Source: Phycisphaera sp.
GTDB lineage: Bacteria > Planctomycetota > Phycisphaerae > Phycisphaerales > Zrk34
Reading direction: 5' to 3'
Length of the DNA stretch: 53,367 bases
NCBI GenBank assembly: GCA_016125285.1
Contig: WGMA01000081.1
Location: 1-53,367 of the forward strand
Position 1 is the stretch's first letter; each line of letters starts with the position of its first letter. The notes below the pieces were generated by a model, which searched no databases, was not told the origin of the DNA, and saw only the letters and a program-made list of their open reading frames with translations. Below, in pieces: positions 34,499 through 42,732 of this stretch. The position numbers were made by a program, and so were the translations under genes.

Positions 34499-35422
34499 TC
34501 AACGTTCCTTCAGCACGAACTCCTCGATGGCCATGCCGACGCCACCCTGGTTGTTGGAGCACACGACCGCGTCGGCGAGGTCCTGCACTTCGGGCCAGGC
34601 GTTGGCGACGGCGACGCCCCAACCGGCCCACTGGATCATCTTCGAATCGTTCGGCGCATCCCCGATGGCCATGATCGCTTCGCGCTTGACGCCGTAGTGA
34701 GCGGCGACCCATTGTAACGCGGTCGCCTTCTCCACGTCATGATGCACGACGTTGAGCAGGCGCTTGTCGGATACCGGCATGTCGACGTGCTTGCCGAACT
34801 TGCGGTTGATCATGTAGCGGACCTTGTCGATGGTCTCGGACTTGGCGACGAACATGAGCTTCGTGACGCCCACGGACATGATCGCGTCGAGCGGGCCGAT
34901 GAAGTCCGGCACGTGCGCGTTGCCGCTGCCGACGCTGCCCTCGAACTTGTCGGTGTACCACTTGTCGCCGATGTCGGCACGCAGCAGGATGTCCGGCTCG
35001 ATCTTGCGGGCGATCTTGACCATCTTCTTGGCCATGTCTTTGTCGATCGACAGGTGCTGCAGCTTCTTGTTCTGCCTCACGTCGTAGATCAGGGCGCCGT
35101 TGAAGTTGATCGTCACGGTGTTCAGGCCCAGGGCCTCGTGGATGCCGTTGACGTCGCGCGGCGGACGGGCGGTGACGATCACCACGTGCACGCCCATCGC
35201 GGTGGCGCGTTTGACGGCCCGGAGCACGTCGGGCTTGATGCTGTTGTCCGAACGCAGCAGCGTGCCGTCGAGGTCGATGCCGATCAGGTCGATTCTGGCG
35301 GGGGGCGGCGGGGCATGCAGGGCCATGCGCGGGTAGTCGCCAACGGGTAATGCGACCGTTTGCCGCGGCGCGTGGCCGTGAGCGGAAGGCGTCTTCAGGA
35401 ATTCCTTGAATTTCTCAAGCAT
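34499..35422 (-). CDS. Cof-type HAD-superfamily phosphatase
   Basis: 307 residues. HAD motif I is DLDGTLL (nucleophile Asp50, acid Asp52), motif II is VIVTARPP, and motif IV is AIGDAPNDSKM. The large C2 cap is of the Cof/YbiV sugar-phosphate or nucleotide phosphatase kind. The first ~40 residues (MLEKFKEFLKTPSAHGHAPR) are an extension; a start at a later ATG (MALHAPPPPA) is possible. Substrate unknown. Confidence 0.87.
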   Translation of the reverse strand: MLEKFKEFLKTPSAHGHAPRQTVALPVGDYPRMALHAPPPPARIDLIGIDLDGTLLRSDNSIKPDVLRAVKRATAMGVHVVIVTARPPRDVNGIHEALGLNTVTINFNGALIYDVRQNKKLQHLSIDKDMAKKMVKIARKIEPDILLRADIGDKWYTDKFEGSVGSGNAHVPDFIGPLDAIMSVGVTKLMFVAKSETIDKVRYMINRKFGKHVDMPVSDKRLLNVVHHDVEKATALQWVAAHYGVKREAIMAIGDAPNDSKMIQWAGWGVAVANAWPEVQDLADAVVCSNNQGGVGMAIEEFVLKER

Positions 35423-35462
35423 GCGGACCTGACGATGCAGCCTCCTGCCTCGATTGCCAGAT

Positions 35463-35468
35463 ATTATA
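35463..35468 (-). promoter_or_regulatory. Candidate -10 box of the HAD-kinase pair
   Basis: TATAAT on the minus strand, 41 bases before the ATG at 35422, within GTTGTATAATAT. No good -35 box. Confidence 0.4.
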
Positions 35469-35646
35469 CAACGATCGCTAACCTCCGAAAGGGCATCCGG
35501 AAACGAATCTTACCCGGCGTGCGGATACCCCTTTTCCAACCCGTGGCAGATCATACCGGATTTGGGGGCGTTTGTGTGCAACCGCACAGGACTTTGTGTG
35601 GACGTTACCGGGCCTTGATCGATGCGGCGTCCGACCGGGCCGCGGC

Positions 35647-35672
35647 GCGTCCGTCGGCTGCGCGGCGGACGC
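35647..35672 (-). terminator. Hairpin after the IclR gene
   Basis: A 10-bp stem (35647-35656 with 35663-35672, one G-T pair, 6-nt loop) lies 10 bases past the IclR stop. There is no T-run, so termination is uncertain. Confidence 0.35.
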
Positions 35673-35681
35673 TTATACGGA

Positions 35682-36482
35682 TCAGCCGTCGTAGCCGAAT
35701 CGACGCGAGATCCGGGCCGCGGCGTCGCGCAGAATATGGCCGACCGGTTCAAAGCGATCATCGGTGATGCGGAACTCCGGGCCGGTGACCCAGATCGCCC
35801 CGGCGGGGTGTCCACGCTGGTCCAGCACCGCGGCGCTGACGCAGCGGATCGTGGGGTTGTGCTCGCCGTTGTCCAACGCGAAGCCCATGTCGCGGACCCG
35901 CCCGAGCTCTTCAAGCATCTGCCGCTTTGAAGTGATCGTCGTGTCGGTGAACCGCGGGTACTCGATGCGGTCGAGCAGGTGATTGAGTTCGCTCTCGGGC
36001 AGGTGGGCGATCATCGCCTTGCCGGGCGCTGCGGTGTGCAGCGGGAAGCGGGCCCCGATGCCGACCGTCACCTTCAGCTGCTGCATCGGCAGCACCTGCT
36101 CGAGCACCACGCCCTCGGTGCCGTCGAGGATGCCGATCAGCACGGTCTCGTCCGTCTCGTCGCGCACCGCGCGCATCACGTCCAGCGACTTCTCAATAAG
36201 GTGGCCTTCCTGCACCGCCGCGTACCCGATCGACAGCAGCTTCGACCCCAGCGTGTACTGCTTTGAGGCGTCGTCGCGGTTGAGGTAGCCGTGCGCGTGC
36301 AGCGTCGAGACGATGCGGAACACGCTGTTCTTGGGGAAGCCCAGCTGCTCGGACAGTTCGGTCACGCCCATCGGCGTCGCGTGCTCGGCGAGGTGCTCGA
36401 TGATCTGAAGCGCCCGCTCGAGGTTGGGCACGTGATAACGCTCGGTGTCGTTGGCCGTCATGGACTTGGCGGTCGGGCTCAT
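35682..36482 (-). CDS. IclR-family transcriptional regulator
   Basis: 266 residues from ATG 36482 (MSPTAKSMTANDTER). The N-terminal winged helix-turn-helix (~18-80: VTELSEQLGFPKNSVFRIVS) is followed by the IclR effector domain (~95-260: HTAAPGKAMIAHLPE, GFALDNGEHNPTIRCVSAAV). IclR proteins often control catabolic operons next to them; here the PSD1/DUF1501/sulfatase operon diverges from it. Confidence 0.93.
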   Translation of the reverse strand: MSPTAKSMTANDTERYHVPNLERALQIIEHLAEHATPMGVTELSEQLGFPKNSVFRIVSTLHAHGYLNRDDASKQYTLGSKLLSIGYAAVQEGHLIEKSLDVMRAVRDETDETVLIGILDGTEGVVLEQVLPMQQLKVTVGIGARFPLHTAAPGKAMIAHLPESELNHLLDRIEYPRFTDTTITSKRQMLEELGRVRDMGFALDNGEHNPTIRCVSAAVLDQRGHPAGAIWVTGPEFRITDDRFEPVGHILRDAAARISRRFGYDG

Positions 36483-36565
36483 GGCAATCTCACTTAGTTC
36501 GGTAAAGCAATTCGGTCTTTTTTGTCGCAAGCGTTGACCCGGTTAGCGGGACCGGATACTCTGTT

Positions 36566-36579
36566 TGTTATATAGAACA
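36566..36579. promoter_or_regulatory. Candidate IclR-type operator
   Basis: A 14-bp interrupted palindrome with arms TGTT and AACA around ATATAG lies in the 195-bp gap between the iclR start (36482) and the PSD1-fusion start (36678). It is the most AT-rich and symmetrical stretch there. Confidence 0.4.
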
Positions 36580-36677
36580 TCGGTTGAGGACGCAAGGCTT
36601 CCCAGAGAATTACCCATACTAATGTCTTGCGGACACGCGTAGAATCGAACGTATTCCCTCTGCAACGAGGCACATCC

Positions 36678-39600
36678 ATGCGGAATGACTCACGGATCTG
36701 GACACGGTTGTCGACCCCACTGGCCGCTCTGGTGATGCTATGCACGCTGGTCGGCGTGGGCCGGGACGCGTCGGCCGCCGACGGCAAGTATTACGTCATG
36801 GCGGCCGACTCCTCGACGCATCGCATCGCGATCATCGATCCGGACGGCAAGACGCTCTGGGAGAACAAGATCGGCTCGATCCACGATCTGCACATGCTGC
36901 CGAGCGGGAACGTGCTGTTCCAGCGGGACATGCAGCACCTGGTCGAGGTTGACCCGGCGACGAACAAGGTGGTCTGGGAATACGACGCCTCGAAGATGAA
37001 CGGCAACCAGGGCAAGCCCGTGCAGGTGCACGCGTTTCAGCGCCTGGCGGACGGCACGACGATGATCTCCGAGTCCGGGCCGGCCCGGATCATCGAGGTC
37101 GACCCCTCCGGCAAGATCGTCCACGAGTTCAAGATGACGGTCGACCACCCCAGCACGCACCGCGACACGCGGCTGGCGCGCCGGCTCGACAACGGTCATT
37201 ACCTGCTCTGTCACGAAGGCGACGGCAAGGTCCGCGAGTACGACCACGACGGCAAGGTCGTGTGGGAGTACGAGGCGCCGATGTTCGGCAAGCAGGCGAA
37301 GGGCGGGCACGGCGTCGAGGCGTTCGGCAACGCGGTGTTCTGCGCGATCCGCCTGCGTAACGGCAACACGCTGGTCGCCACCGGCAACGGGCACAGCGTG
37401 CTCGAGGTCACGCCGGACAAGCAGATCGTCTGGAAGATCGAGCAGAACGACCTCGACGGGATTCAGTTGGCGTGGGTCACGACGCTGCAGGAGATGCCCA
37501 ACGGCAACTTCATCATCGGCAACTGTCACGCCGGGCCGAGCAACCCGCAGATCATCGAGGTGACGCGCGACAAGCGGGTCGTGTGGAAATTCCATGACTT
37601 CGAGCGTTTCGGCGACGCGTTGTCGAACTCGTTGGTGATGACGGAGCGGCCCAAGCGCCTGCCGGGCGAAGAGGGCAAGGCGGCCGCGGCGGCCGATGCG
37701 CCGCTCGATGACGCGGCGAAGGTGACGTTCTTTGAGAAGGAAGTGAAGCCGCTGCTGGAGTCGACGTGCTTCAAGTGCCACGGGGCCGACCCGGAGAAGA
37801 TCCGCGGCGGGATGTGGCTGACGAGCCGGGCGAACATCCTGCACGGCGGCGACAGCGGCGGGCCGGCGGTCGATCTCGACAGCCCCGACAAGAGCCTGCT
37901 GGTGAAGATGATCAACTACGTGGACGACGATCACCAGATGCCGCCGAAGGGCAAGATGAGCGCGGAGAAGATCGCGTTGCTGGAGAAGTGGGTGAAGATG
38001 GGCGTGCCGTGGACGCCGGGCGAGGCGGACGTGCTGGCCGACGCGTTGAACAAGCCCAAGAGCAAGATCACCGACGAGGACCGCGCGTACTGGGCGTACG
38101 TCAAGCCCGTGCAGGCGCCGGCGCCGCAGGTGAAGAACAAGGCGTGGGTGCGTAACCCGATCGACGCGTTCATCCTCCAGAAGCTGGAGGCGAAGGGCAT
38201 CGAGCCGGTGGGCCCGGCGGACAAGGTCGCGCTGGTGCGTCGCGTGTACTACGACCTGATCGGCCTGCCGCCGACGCCGCAGCAGGTGCGCGACTTCGTT
38301 AATGACAAGTCGCCCGACGCCTACGAGAAGCTGCTCGACACGCTGCTCGCCTCGCCGCACTACGGTGAGAAGTGGGGCCGGCACTGGCTCGACGTCGTGC
38401 GCTACGCCGAGACGAACGGCTACGAGCGTGACAGCAGCAAGCCGAACGTCTGGCGGTACCGCGACTACGTGATCCGCAGCTTCAACGACGACAAGCCGTA
38501 CGATCAGTTCCTCAAGGAGCAGCTGGCCGGCGACGAGCTCGACGAGGTCACGCGTGACTCGCTGATCGCCACCGGCTACTTCCGCCTGGGCACGTGGGAC
38601 GACGAGCCGGCCGACAAGGAGCTGGCTCAGTACGACGTGCTCAACGACATGCTGGCGACGACCGGCAGCGGCATGCTCGGCATGTCGATCGGCTGCACGC
38701 GGTGCCACACGCACAAGCGCGACCCGATCCCGCACGAGGACTACTACCGCCTGCTGGCGTTCTTCCGCGACGTGTCGACGGACATGCGCTACGAGGGCGA
38801 GCAGCGTCACGCCACGCCGGAGGAGCAGGCCGCGTACGACGAGAAGATCGCCGAGCGCGACGCCGACGTCGCGAAGCTGTACGGGCAGCTGTTCAACATG
38901 CGGCAGCGTTTCACCGCGGCGATGGCGGAGAAGAAGCCCGAGGTCCGCGTCAGCCTGATGCCCGCGTCGGACATGGTCGACCTGAGCTTCCGCTTCTACC
39001 GCGACACGTGGACGACGCTGCCGGACAACTTCGACGCGCTGCGTCACGAGAGCGCCGGCGCGCTCGCCGAAGGGTTCTTTACGCTGTCGCCGGCGTCGCG
39101 CGACGAGGCGATCGGCCTGGTCTTCGAGGGCAAGCTGCGTGTCCCGGCGGAGGGCGACTACACGTTCCGCATCGATGCGACGGAGGGCGCCCGGCTGAGC
39201 ATCGCCGGCCAGCCCGTGCTCGAACGCAAGGAGGGCGGCCGCTTCCAGGGCAAGGCGGAGGTCGCGCTGAAGGCCGGTGACGTGCCGATCCGGCTGGAGT
39301 ACTTCAACGGGTATCAGAAGCCGCAGCTGAAGGTGTGGTGGTCCGGGCCGAGCTTCGACGAGCGTCCGCTCAGCGCCGAAGCGGTGTCCGCCGAGTCGCG
39401 CACGGTGCTGGCCGACTCGCGCGACGAGCCGCAACAGTGGAAGGTCCGCTTCGAGAAGCCCGAGGGCAAGGACCTGGCGTGGACGAAGCCGAACTACGCC
39501 GACGACGCGTGGGAGACGAAGCCCGGCGGATTCGGCACCAACGGCACCCCGGGCGCGAAGGTCCGCACGACGTGGGACACCAACGACATCTACCTGCGTC

Positions 39601-41015
39601 GACACTTCACCGTCGAGACCCTGCCGAACTCGCTGTCGCTGGTCATGCACCACGACGAAGACACCGAGGTGTACGTCAACGGCCGACTGATCAAGAAGGT
39701 CACCGCGTTCACCCGCGACTACGAGACCTTCGACCTGTACGACAAGGCGTTCAAGACGATCAAGCAGGGCGACAACGTGATCGCCGTGCACTGCAAGCAG
39801 ACGGCCGGCGGGCAGTACATCGACGTGGGCCTGGTCACGGAGGCGGCGCCGAAGGACATCGACCTGTTGGTCAAGGAAAACGGTCGTGAGGTGATGAGCC
39901 CCGAGGAGGTGGATCACTACGCGGACCTGGTCGATCAGCTGAAGCTGGCGCGTGAGAAGAAGATCCCCGAGCCGGGCATCAAGGTGCTGGCGGTGGCGGA
40001 GAAGGGGCGCGCCAAGACGTACGTGCTGGGTCGCGGCAACCCGGCGCTGCAGCGTGAGGAGGTCCAGCCGGGCTTCCCGCAGGTGCTGGGCGTGCCGGAC
40101 CCGGTGATCGCCGAGCCGAAGAACGGCGAACACGACAAGCGGCGTCTCGCGCTGGCAAACTGGATCACCAGCCGCGACAATCCGCTGACGGCGCGCGTGA
40201 TGATGAACCGCGTGTGGCAGCACCACTTCGGCCGTGGCATCGTGCCGACCGCCAACGACTTCGGCAAGCTCGGCGAGATGCCCACACACCCCGAGCTGCT
40301 CGACTGGCTCGCCGTGGAGTTCATGAACCGCGGCTGGTCCGTCAAGGCGATGCACAAGCTGATCATGACCTCGAACGCCTACCGCATGTCGTCGGCCGAC
40401 GGCGCGAGCGGCCTGGCGAAGGACCCCGCGAACATGCTGTTCTGGCGGATGAATATGCGCCGCCTGACCGCCGAGGAGATCCGCGACACGATCCTCGCGG
40501 CCAACGGCACGCTGAACCTGAAGATGTACGGCCCGAGCATCTACACCGAGATCCCCGCGGCCGTGCTCGCCACCGCGTCGCGTCCGGACCAGGCGTGGGG
40601 CAAGTCGACGCCGGAAGAGGCCGCGCGTCGCAGCGTGTACATCCACGTCAAGCGGTCGCTCGTCGAGCCGTTCCTCCAGACGTTCGACCTGCCGGACACC
40701 GACGCGAGCTGCGCGATGCGGTTCACCACGACCGTGCCGACGCAGGCGCTGACGTGCCTCAACAGCGACTTCATGCACAAGCAGGCGAGCATCTTCGCCA
40801 GCCGCCTCCGCGCCGAGGCGGGCGACAACCCGGCGGACCAGGTCACGCTGGCGCTGAAGCTCGTCAGCGGCCGCGAGCCGACGCAGTCGGAGATCCTCCG
40901 CGGCGTGAAGGTGATGGACGACTGGCAGACGCAGGACGGCATCACGAAGGAGAAGTCGCTGGACTACTTCTGTCTGATCGCGCTGAATCTCAACGAGTTC
41001 CTATATCTGGATTGA
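36678..41015 (+). CDS. Planctomycete cytochrome fusion: beta-propeller, PSCyt1, PSCyt2, PA14, PSD1
   Basis: Secreted protein of 1445 residues with a signal peptide (TPLAALVMLCTLVGVG). Residues ~35-325 are a PQQ-like beta-propeller with repeated GKIVWKIE/GKVVWEYE blades. PSCyt1 follows, with a single haem-c motif CFKCH at 364-368 and MPPKG. PSCyt2 (DUF1549) begins near 493 (NPIDAFILQKL, GRHWLDVVRYAETNG). A PA14 module lies at ~810-890 (GDYTFRIDATEGARLSIAGQ), then a jelly-roll (~935-1055), and PSD1 (DUF1553) from ~1150 (MMNRVWQHHFGRGIV). The propeller in front of the PSCyt core is the less usual part. DUF1501 and sulfatase genes follow. A role in oxidising extracellular sugars is inferred. Confidence 0.9.
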   Translation: MRNDSRIWTRLSTPLAALVMLCTLVGVGRDASAADGKYYVMAADSSTHRIAIIDPDGKTLWENKIGSIHDLHMLPSGNVLFQRDMQHLVEVDPATNKVVWEYDASKMNGNQGKPVQVHAFQRLADGTTMISESGPARIIEVDPSGKIVHEFKMTVDHPSTHRDTRLARRLDNGHYLLCHEGDGKVREYDHDGKVVWEYEAPMFGKQAKGGHGVEAFGNAVFCAIRLRNGNTLVATGNGHSVLEVTPDKQIVWKIEQNDLDGIQLAWVTTLQEMPNGNFIIGNCHAGPSNPQIIEVTRDKRVVWKFHDFERFGDALSNSLVMTERPKRLPGEEGKAAAAADAPLDDAAKVTFFEKEVKPLLESTCFKCHGADPEKIRGGMWLTSRANILHGGDSGGPAVDLDSPDKSLLVKMINYVDDDHQMPPKGKMSAEKIALLEKWVKMGVPWTPGEADVLADALNKPKSKITDEDRAYWAYVKPVQAPAPQVKNKAWVRNPIDAFILQKLEAKGIEPVGPADKVALVRRVYYDLIGLPPTPQQVRDFVNDKSPDAYEKLLDTLLASPHYGEKWGRHWLDVVRYAETNGYERDSSKPNVWRYRDYVIRSFNDDKPYDQFLKEQLAGDELDEVTRDSLIATGYFRLGTWDDEPADKELAQYDVLNDMLATTGSGMLGMSIGCTRCHTHKRDPIPHEDYYRLLAFFRDVSTDMRYEGEQRHATPEEQAAYDEKIAERDADVAKLYGQLFNMRQRFTAAMAEKKPEVRVSLMPASDMVDLSFRFYRDTWTTLPDNFDALRHESAGALAEGFFTLSPASRDEAIGLVFEGKLRVPAEGDYTFRIDATEGARLSIAGQPVLERKEGGRFQGKAEVALKAGDVPIRLEYFNGYQKPQLKVWWSGPSFDERPLSAEAVSAESRTVLADSRDEPQQWKVRFEKPEGKDLAWTKPNYADDAWETKPGGFGTNGTPGAKVRTTWDTNDIYLRRHFTVETLPNSLSLVMHHDEDTEVYVNGRLIKKVTAFTRDYETFDLYDKAFKTIKQGDNVIAVHCKQTAGGQYIDVGLVTEAAPKDIDLLVKENGREVMSPEEVDHYADLVDQLKLAREKKIPEPGIKVLAVAEKGRAKTYVLGRGNPALQREEVQPGFPQVLGVPDPVIAEPKNGEHDKRRLALANWITSRDNPLTARVMMNRVWQHHFGRGIVPTANDFGKLGEMPTHPELLDWLAVEFMNRGWSVKAMHKLIMTSNAYRMSSADGASGLAKDPANMLFWRMNMRRLTAEEIRDTILAANGTLNLKMYGPSIYTEIPAAVLATASRPDQAWGKSTPEEAARRSVYIHVKRSLVEPFLQTFDLPDTDASCAMRFTTTVPTQALTCLNSDFMHKQASIFASRLRAEAGDNPADQVTLALKLVSGREPTQSEILRGVKVMDDWQTQDGITKEKSLDYFCLIALNLNEFLYLD

Positions 41016-41030
41016 GCGTACGCTGAAAAT

Positions 41031-41072
41031 CACTTTGCAATTTGCAATGACCAATTTGCAATTTGCAATTTC
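41031..41072 (+). repeat. Heptamer array (CAATTTG type)
   Basis: Six in-register 7-bp units (CACTTTG, CAATTTG, CAATGAC, CAATTTG, CAATTTG, CAATTTC) fill most of the 69-bp gap between the PSD1 fusion and the DUF1501 gene and end directly at its ribosome site (GGAGA). The same unit recurs in both copies of the 331-nt element. Confidence 0.9.
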
Positions 41073-41084
41073 CTGGAGACGATC

Positions 41085-42557
41085 ATGAAATCCAACCAGT
41101 ACAACAATCAGTTCTGCGGCCGCACCCGTCGCGAGTTTCTCTGGCAGACCGGCGGCGGGTTCGGGTCGCTCGCGCTGGCGGGGCTGCTCGGCAACGACTT
41201 CTTCGCGAAGCAGGCCGGCGCCGCCGAAGCCGCGTCGCCCTACGCCAGCATCAACCCGCTGGCGCCGAAGGGCGGCTTCTACCAGGGCAAGGCCAAATCG
41301 GTCATCTTTCTGTTCATGTACGGCGGGCCCAGCCACGTCGATACGTTCGATTACAAGCCGAACCTGTATCCGCTGGACGGCAAGACGATCGACGTCAAGA
41401 CGTTCGGCCGCGGCGGTCACAAGAGCCAGGGCCGCGTGATCGGTCCGCAGTGGAAGTTCAAGCAGTACGGCGAGTGCGGCAAGTACGTCAGCGACCTGTT
41501 CCCGCACATCGGCTCGTGCGTCGACGACATCGCGTTCGTCCACTCGATGTACGCCGACTCGCCGATCCACGGCTCGGCGATGCTCATGATGAACACCGGC
41601 CGCATCCTCTCCGGCAACCCGTGCCTCGGCTCGTGGGTGAACTACGGCCTGGGCAGCGTCAACCAGAACCTGCCGGGCTTCGTGGTGATGCTCGATCCGT
41701 CGGGCGGCCCGATCAGCGGCGCGAAGAACTGGACCAGCGGCTACATGCCCGCGTCGTTCCAGGGCGTGCAGCTGCGCCCGAAGGGCGAACCGATCCTCGA
41801 CCTCAAGCCCCCGGCCGGCATGACCGACGCGGCGCAGGTCCGCCTGATTCAGCAGCTCAACGCGTACAACCACGAGCACCGCGCGGGCCGGGCGTCGAAC
41901 ACCGACCTCGAAGCCCGCATCTCGAGCCTCGAGCTGGCGTACAAGATGCAGCAGTACGCACCGGAGGCCGTGGACGTCGACAAGGAGCCGGAGCACATCA
42001 AGGAGATGTACGGCCTGGACAACAAGGTGACGCAGGAGTTCGGCCGCAAGTGCCTGCTCGCCCGTCGCCTCGTCGAGCGCGGCGTGCGGTTCATCCAGGT
42101 CTACTCCGGCGGCAACCACAACGACTTCAACTGGGACGCGCACACCGACATGGAGGCGAACCACGGCAAGCACGCGCCGGAGACGGATCAGCCGATCGCC
42201 GCGCTGCTGCGTGACCTCAAGCAGCGCGGGCTGCTCGAGGAGACGATCGTGGTGTGGGGCGGCGAGTTCGGGCGTCAGCCCACCGCCGAGTACGCCAAGG
42301 GCACCGGCCGCGACCACAACAGCTACGGGTTCACGATGTGGATGGCCGGCGGCGGCATCAAGGGCGGCACGTCCGTCGGCGCGACCGACGAGCTCGGCTC
42401 CGCCGCCGTCGAGAACCGCTTCCACGTCAAGAACCTCCACGCGACGATCCTGCACCAGATGGGACTCGACCCGAATCGCCTGAGCTACTTCTACAACGGC
42501 CTCGATCAGAAACTCGTCGGCGTCGAAGGCGCGGACCCGATCAGGCAGATCATCTGA
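41085..42557 (+). CDS. Tat-exported DUF1501 protein
   Basis: 490 residues with a twin-arginine signal (RTRREFLWQTGGGFGSLALA). The DUF1501 fold is sulfatase/alkaline-phosphatase-like: IFLFMYGGPSHVDTFDYKP at the start, HGSAMLMMNTGR, VRFIQVYSGG and TIVVWGGEFGRQP. DUF1501 proteins are nearly always encoded right after a PSD1/PSCyt protein in planctomycetes, as here. The partnership is established by genome context; the reaction is not known. Confidence 0.93.
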   Translation: MKSNQYNNQFCGRTRREFLWQTGGGFGSLALAGLLGNDFFAKQAGAAEAASPYASINPLAPKGGFYQGKAKSVIFLFMYGGPSHVDTFDYKPNLYPLDGKTIDVKTFGRGGHKSQGRVIGPQWKFKQYGECGKYVSDLFPHIGSCVDDIAFVHSMYADSPIHGSAMLMMNTGRILSGNPCLGSWVNYGLGSVNQNLPGFVVMLDPSGGPISGAKNWTSGYMPASFQGVQLRPKGEPILDLKPPAGMTDAAQVRLIQQLNAYNHEHRAGRASNTDLEARISSLELAYKMQQYAPEAVDVDKEPEHIKEMYGLDNKVTQEFGRKCLLARRLVERGVRFIQVYSGGNHNDFNWDAHTDMEANHGKHAPETDQPIAALLRDLKQRGLLEETIVVWGGEFGRQPTAEYAKGTGRDHNSYGFTMWMAGGGIKGGTSVGATDELGSAAVENRFHVKNLHATILHQMGLDPNRLSYFYNGLDQKLVGVEGADPIRQII

Positions 42558-42602
42558 CCGCTGCGCGGAATGACGAACAACGCCGCTGCGCGGAATGACG
42601 AA
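42558..42602 (+). repeat. 20-bp direct repeat at the DUF1501 stop
   Basis: The same 20 bases, which end in GGAATGACGAA, occur at 42558-42577 and 42583-42602. The second copy runs into the heptamer array, so this looks like slippage or duplication of the array edge. Confidence 0.85.
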
Positions 42603-42627
42603 TGACGAAACTCGAATGACGAAACAC
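42593..42627 (+). repeat. Heptamer array (GAATGAC type), left arm
   Basis: Five in-register 7-bp units (three GAATGAC, GAAACTC, GAAACAC). The inverted partner is at 42701-42718. Confidence 0.85.
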
Positions 42628-42700
42628 ACCTGATCGATCATCTGATGTCGGCGTCAGGTGCTTTGCTATTCGGGCAATGTGATTTGATTCGACATTTGGA

Positions 42701-42718
42701 TTTCGTCATTCGTCATTC
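42701..42718 (-). repeat. Heptamer array (GAATGAC type), right arm, inverted
   Basis: On the minus strand: GAATGAC, GAATGAC, GAAA. It stops 14 bases before the sulfatase ATG, next to its GGAGG. It makes the third inverted heptamer pair in the window. Confidence 0.8.
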
Positions 42719-42732
42719 TCGAGGAGGCGCAC

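Noticed and set aside
36738-40778. A 1346-codon leftward frame opposite the PSD1 fusion
   Set aside because: Composition is typical of antisense to G/C-ending codons, it has no ribosome site, and the rightward frame has clear domains.
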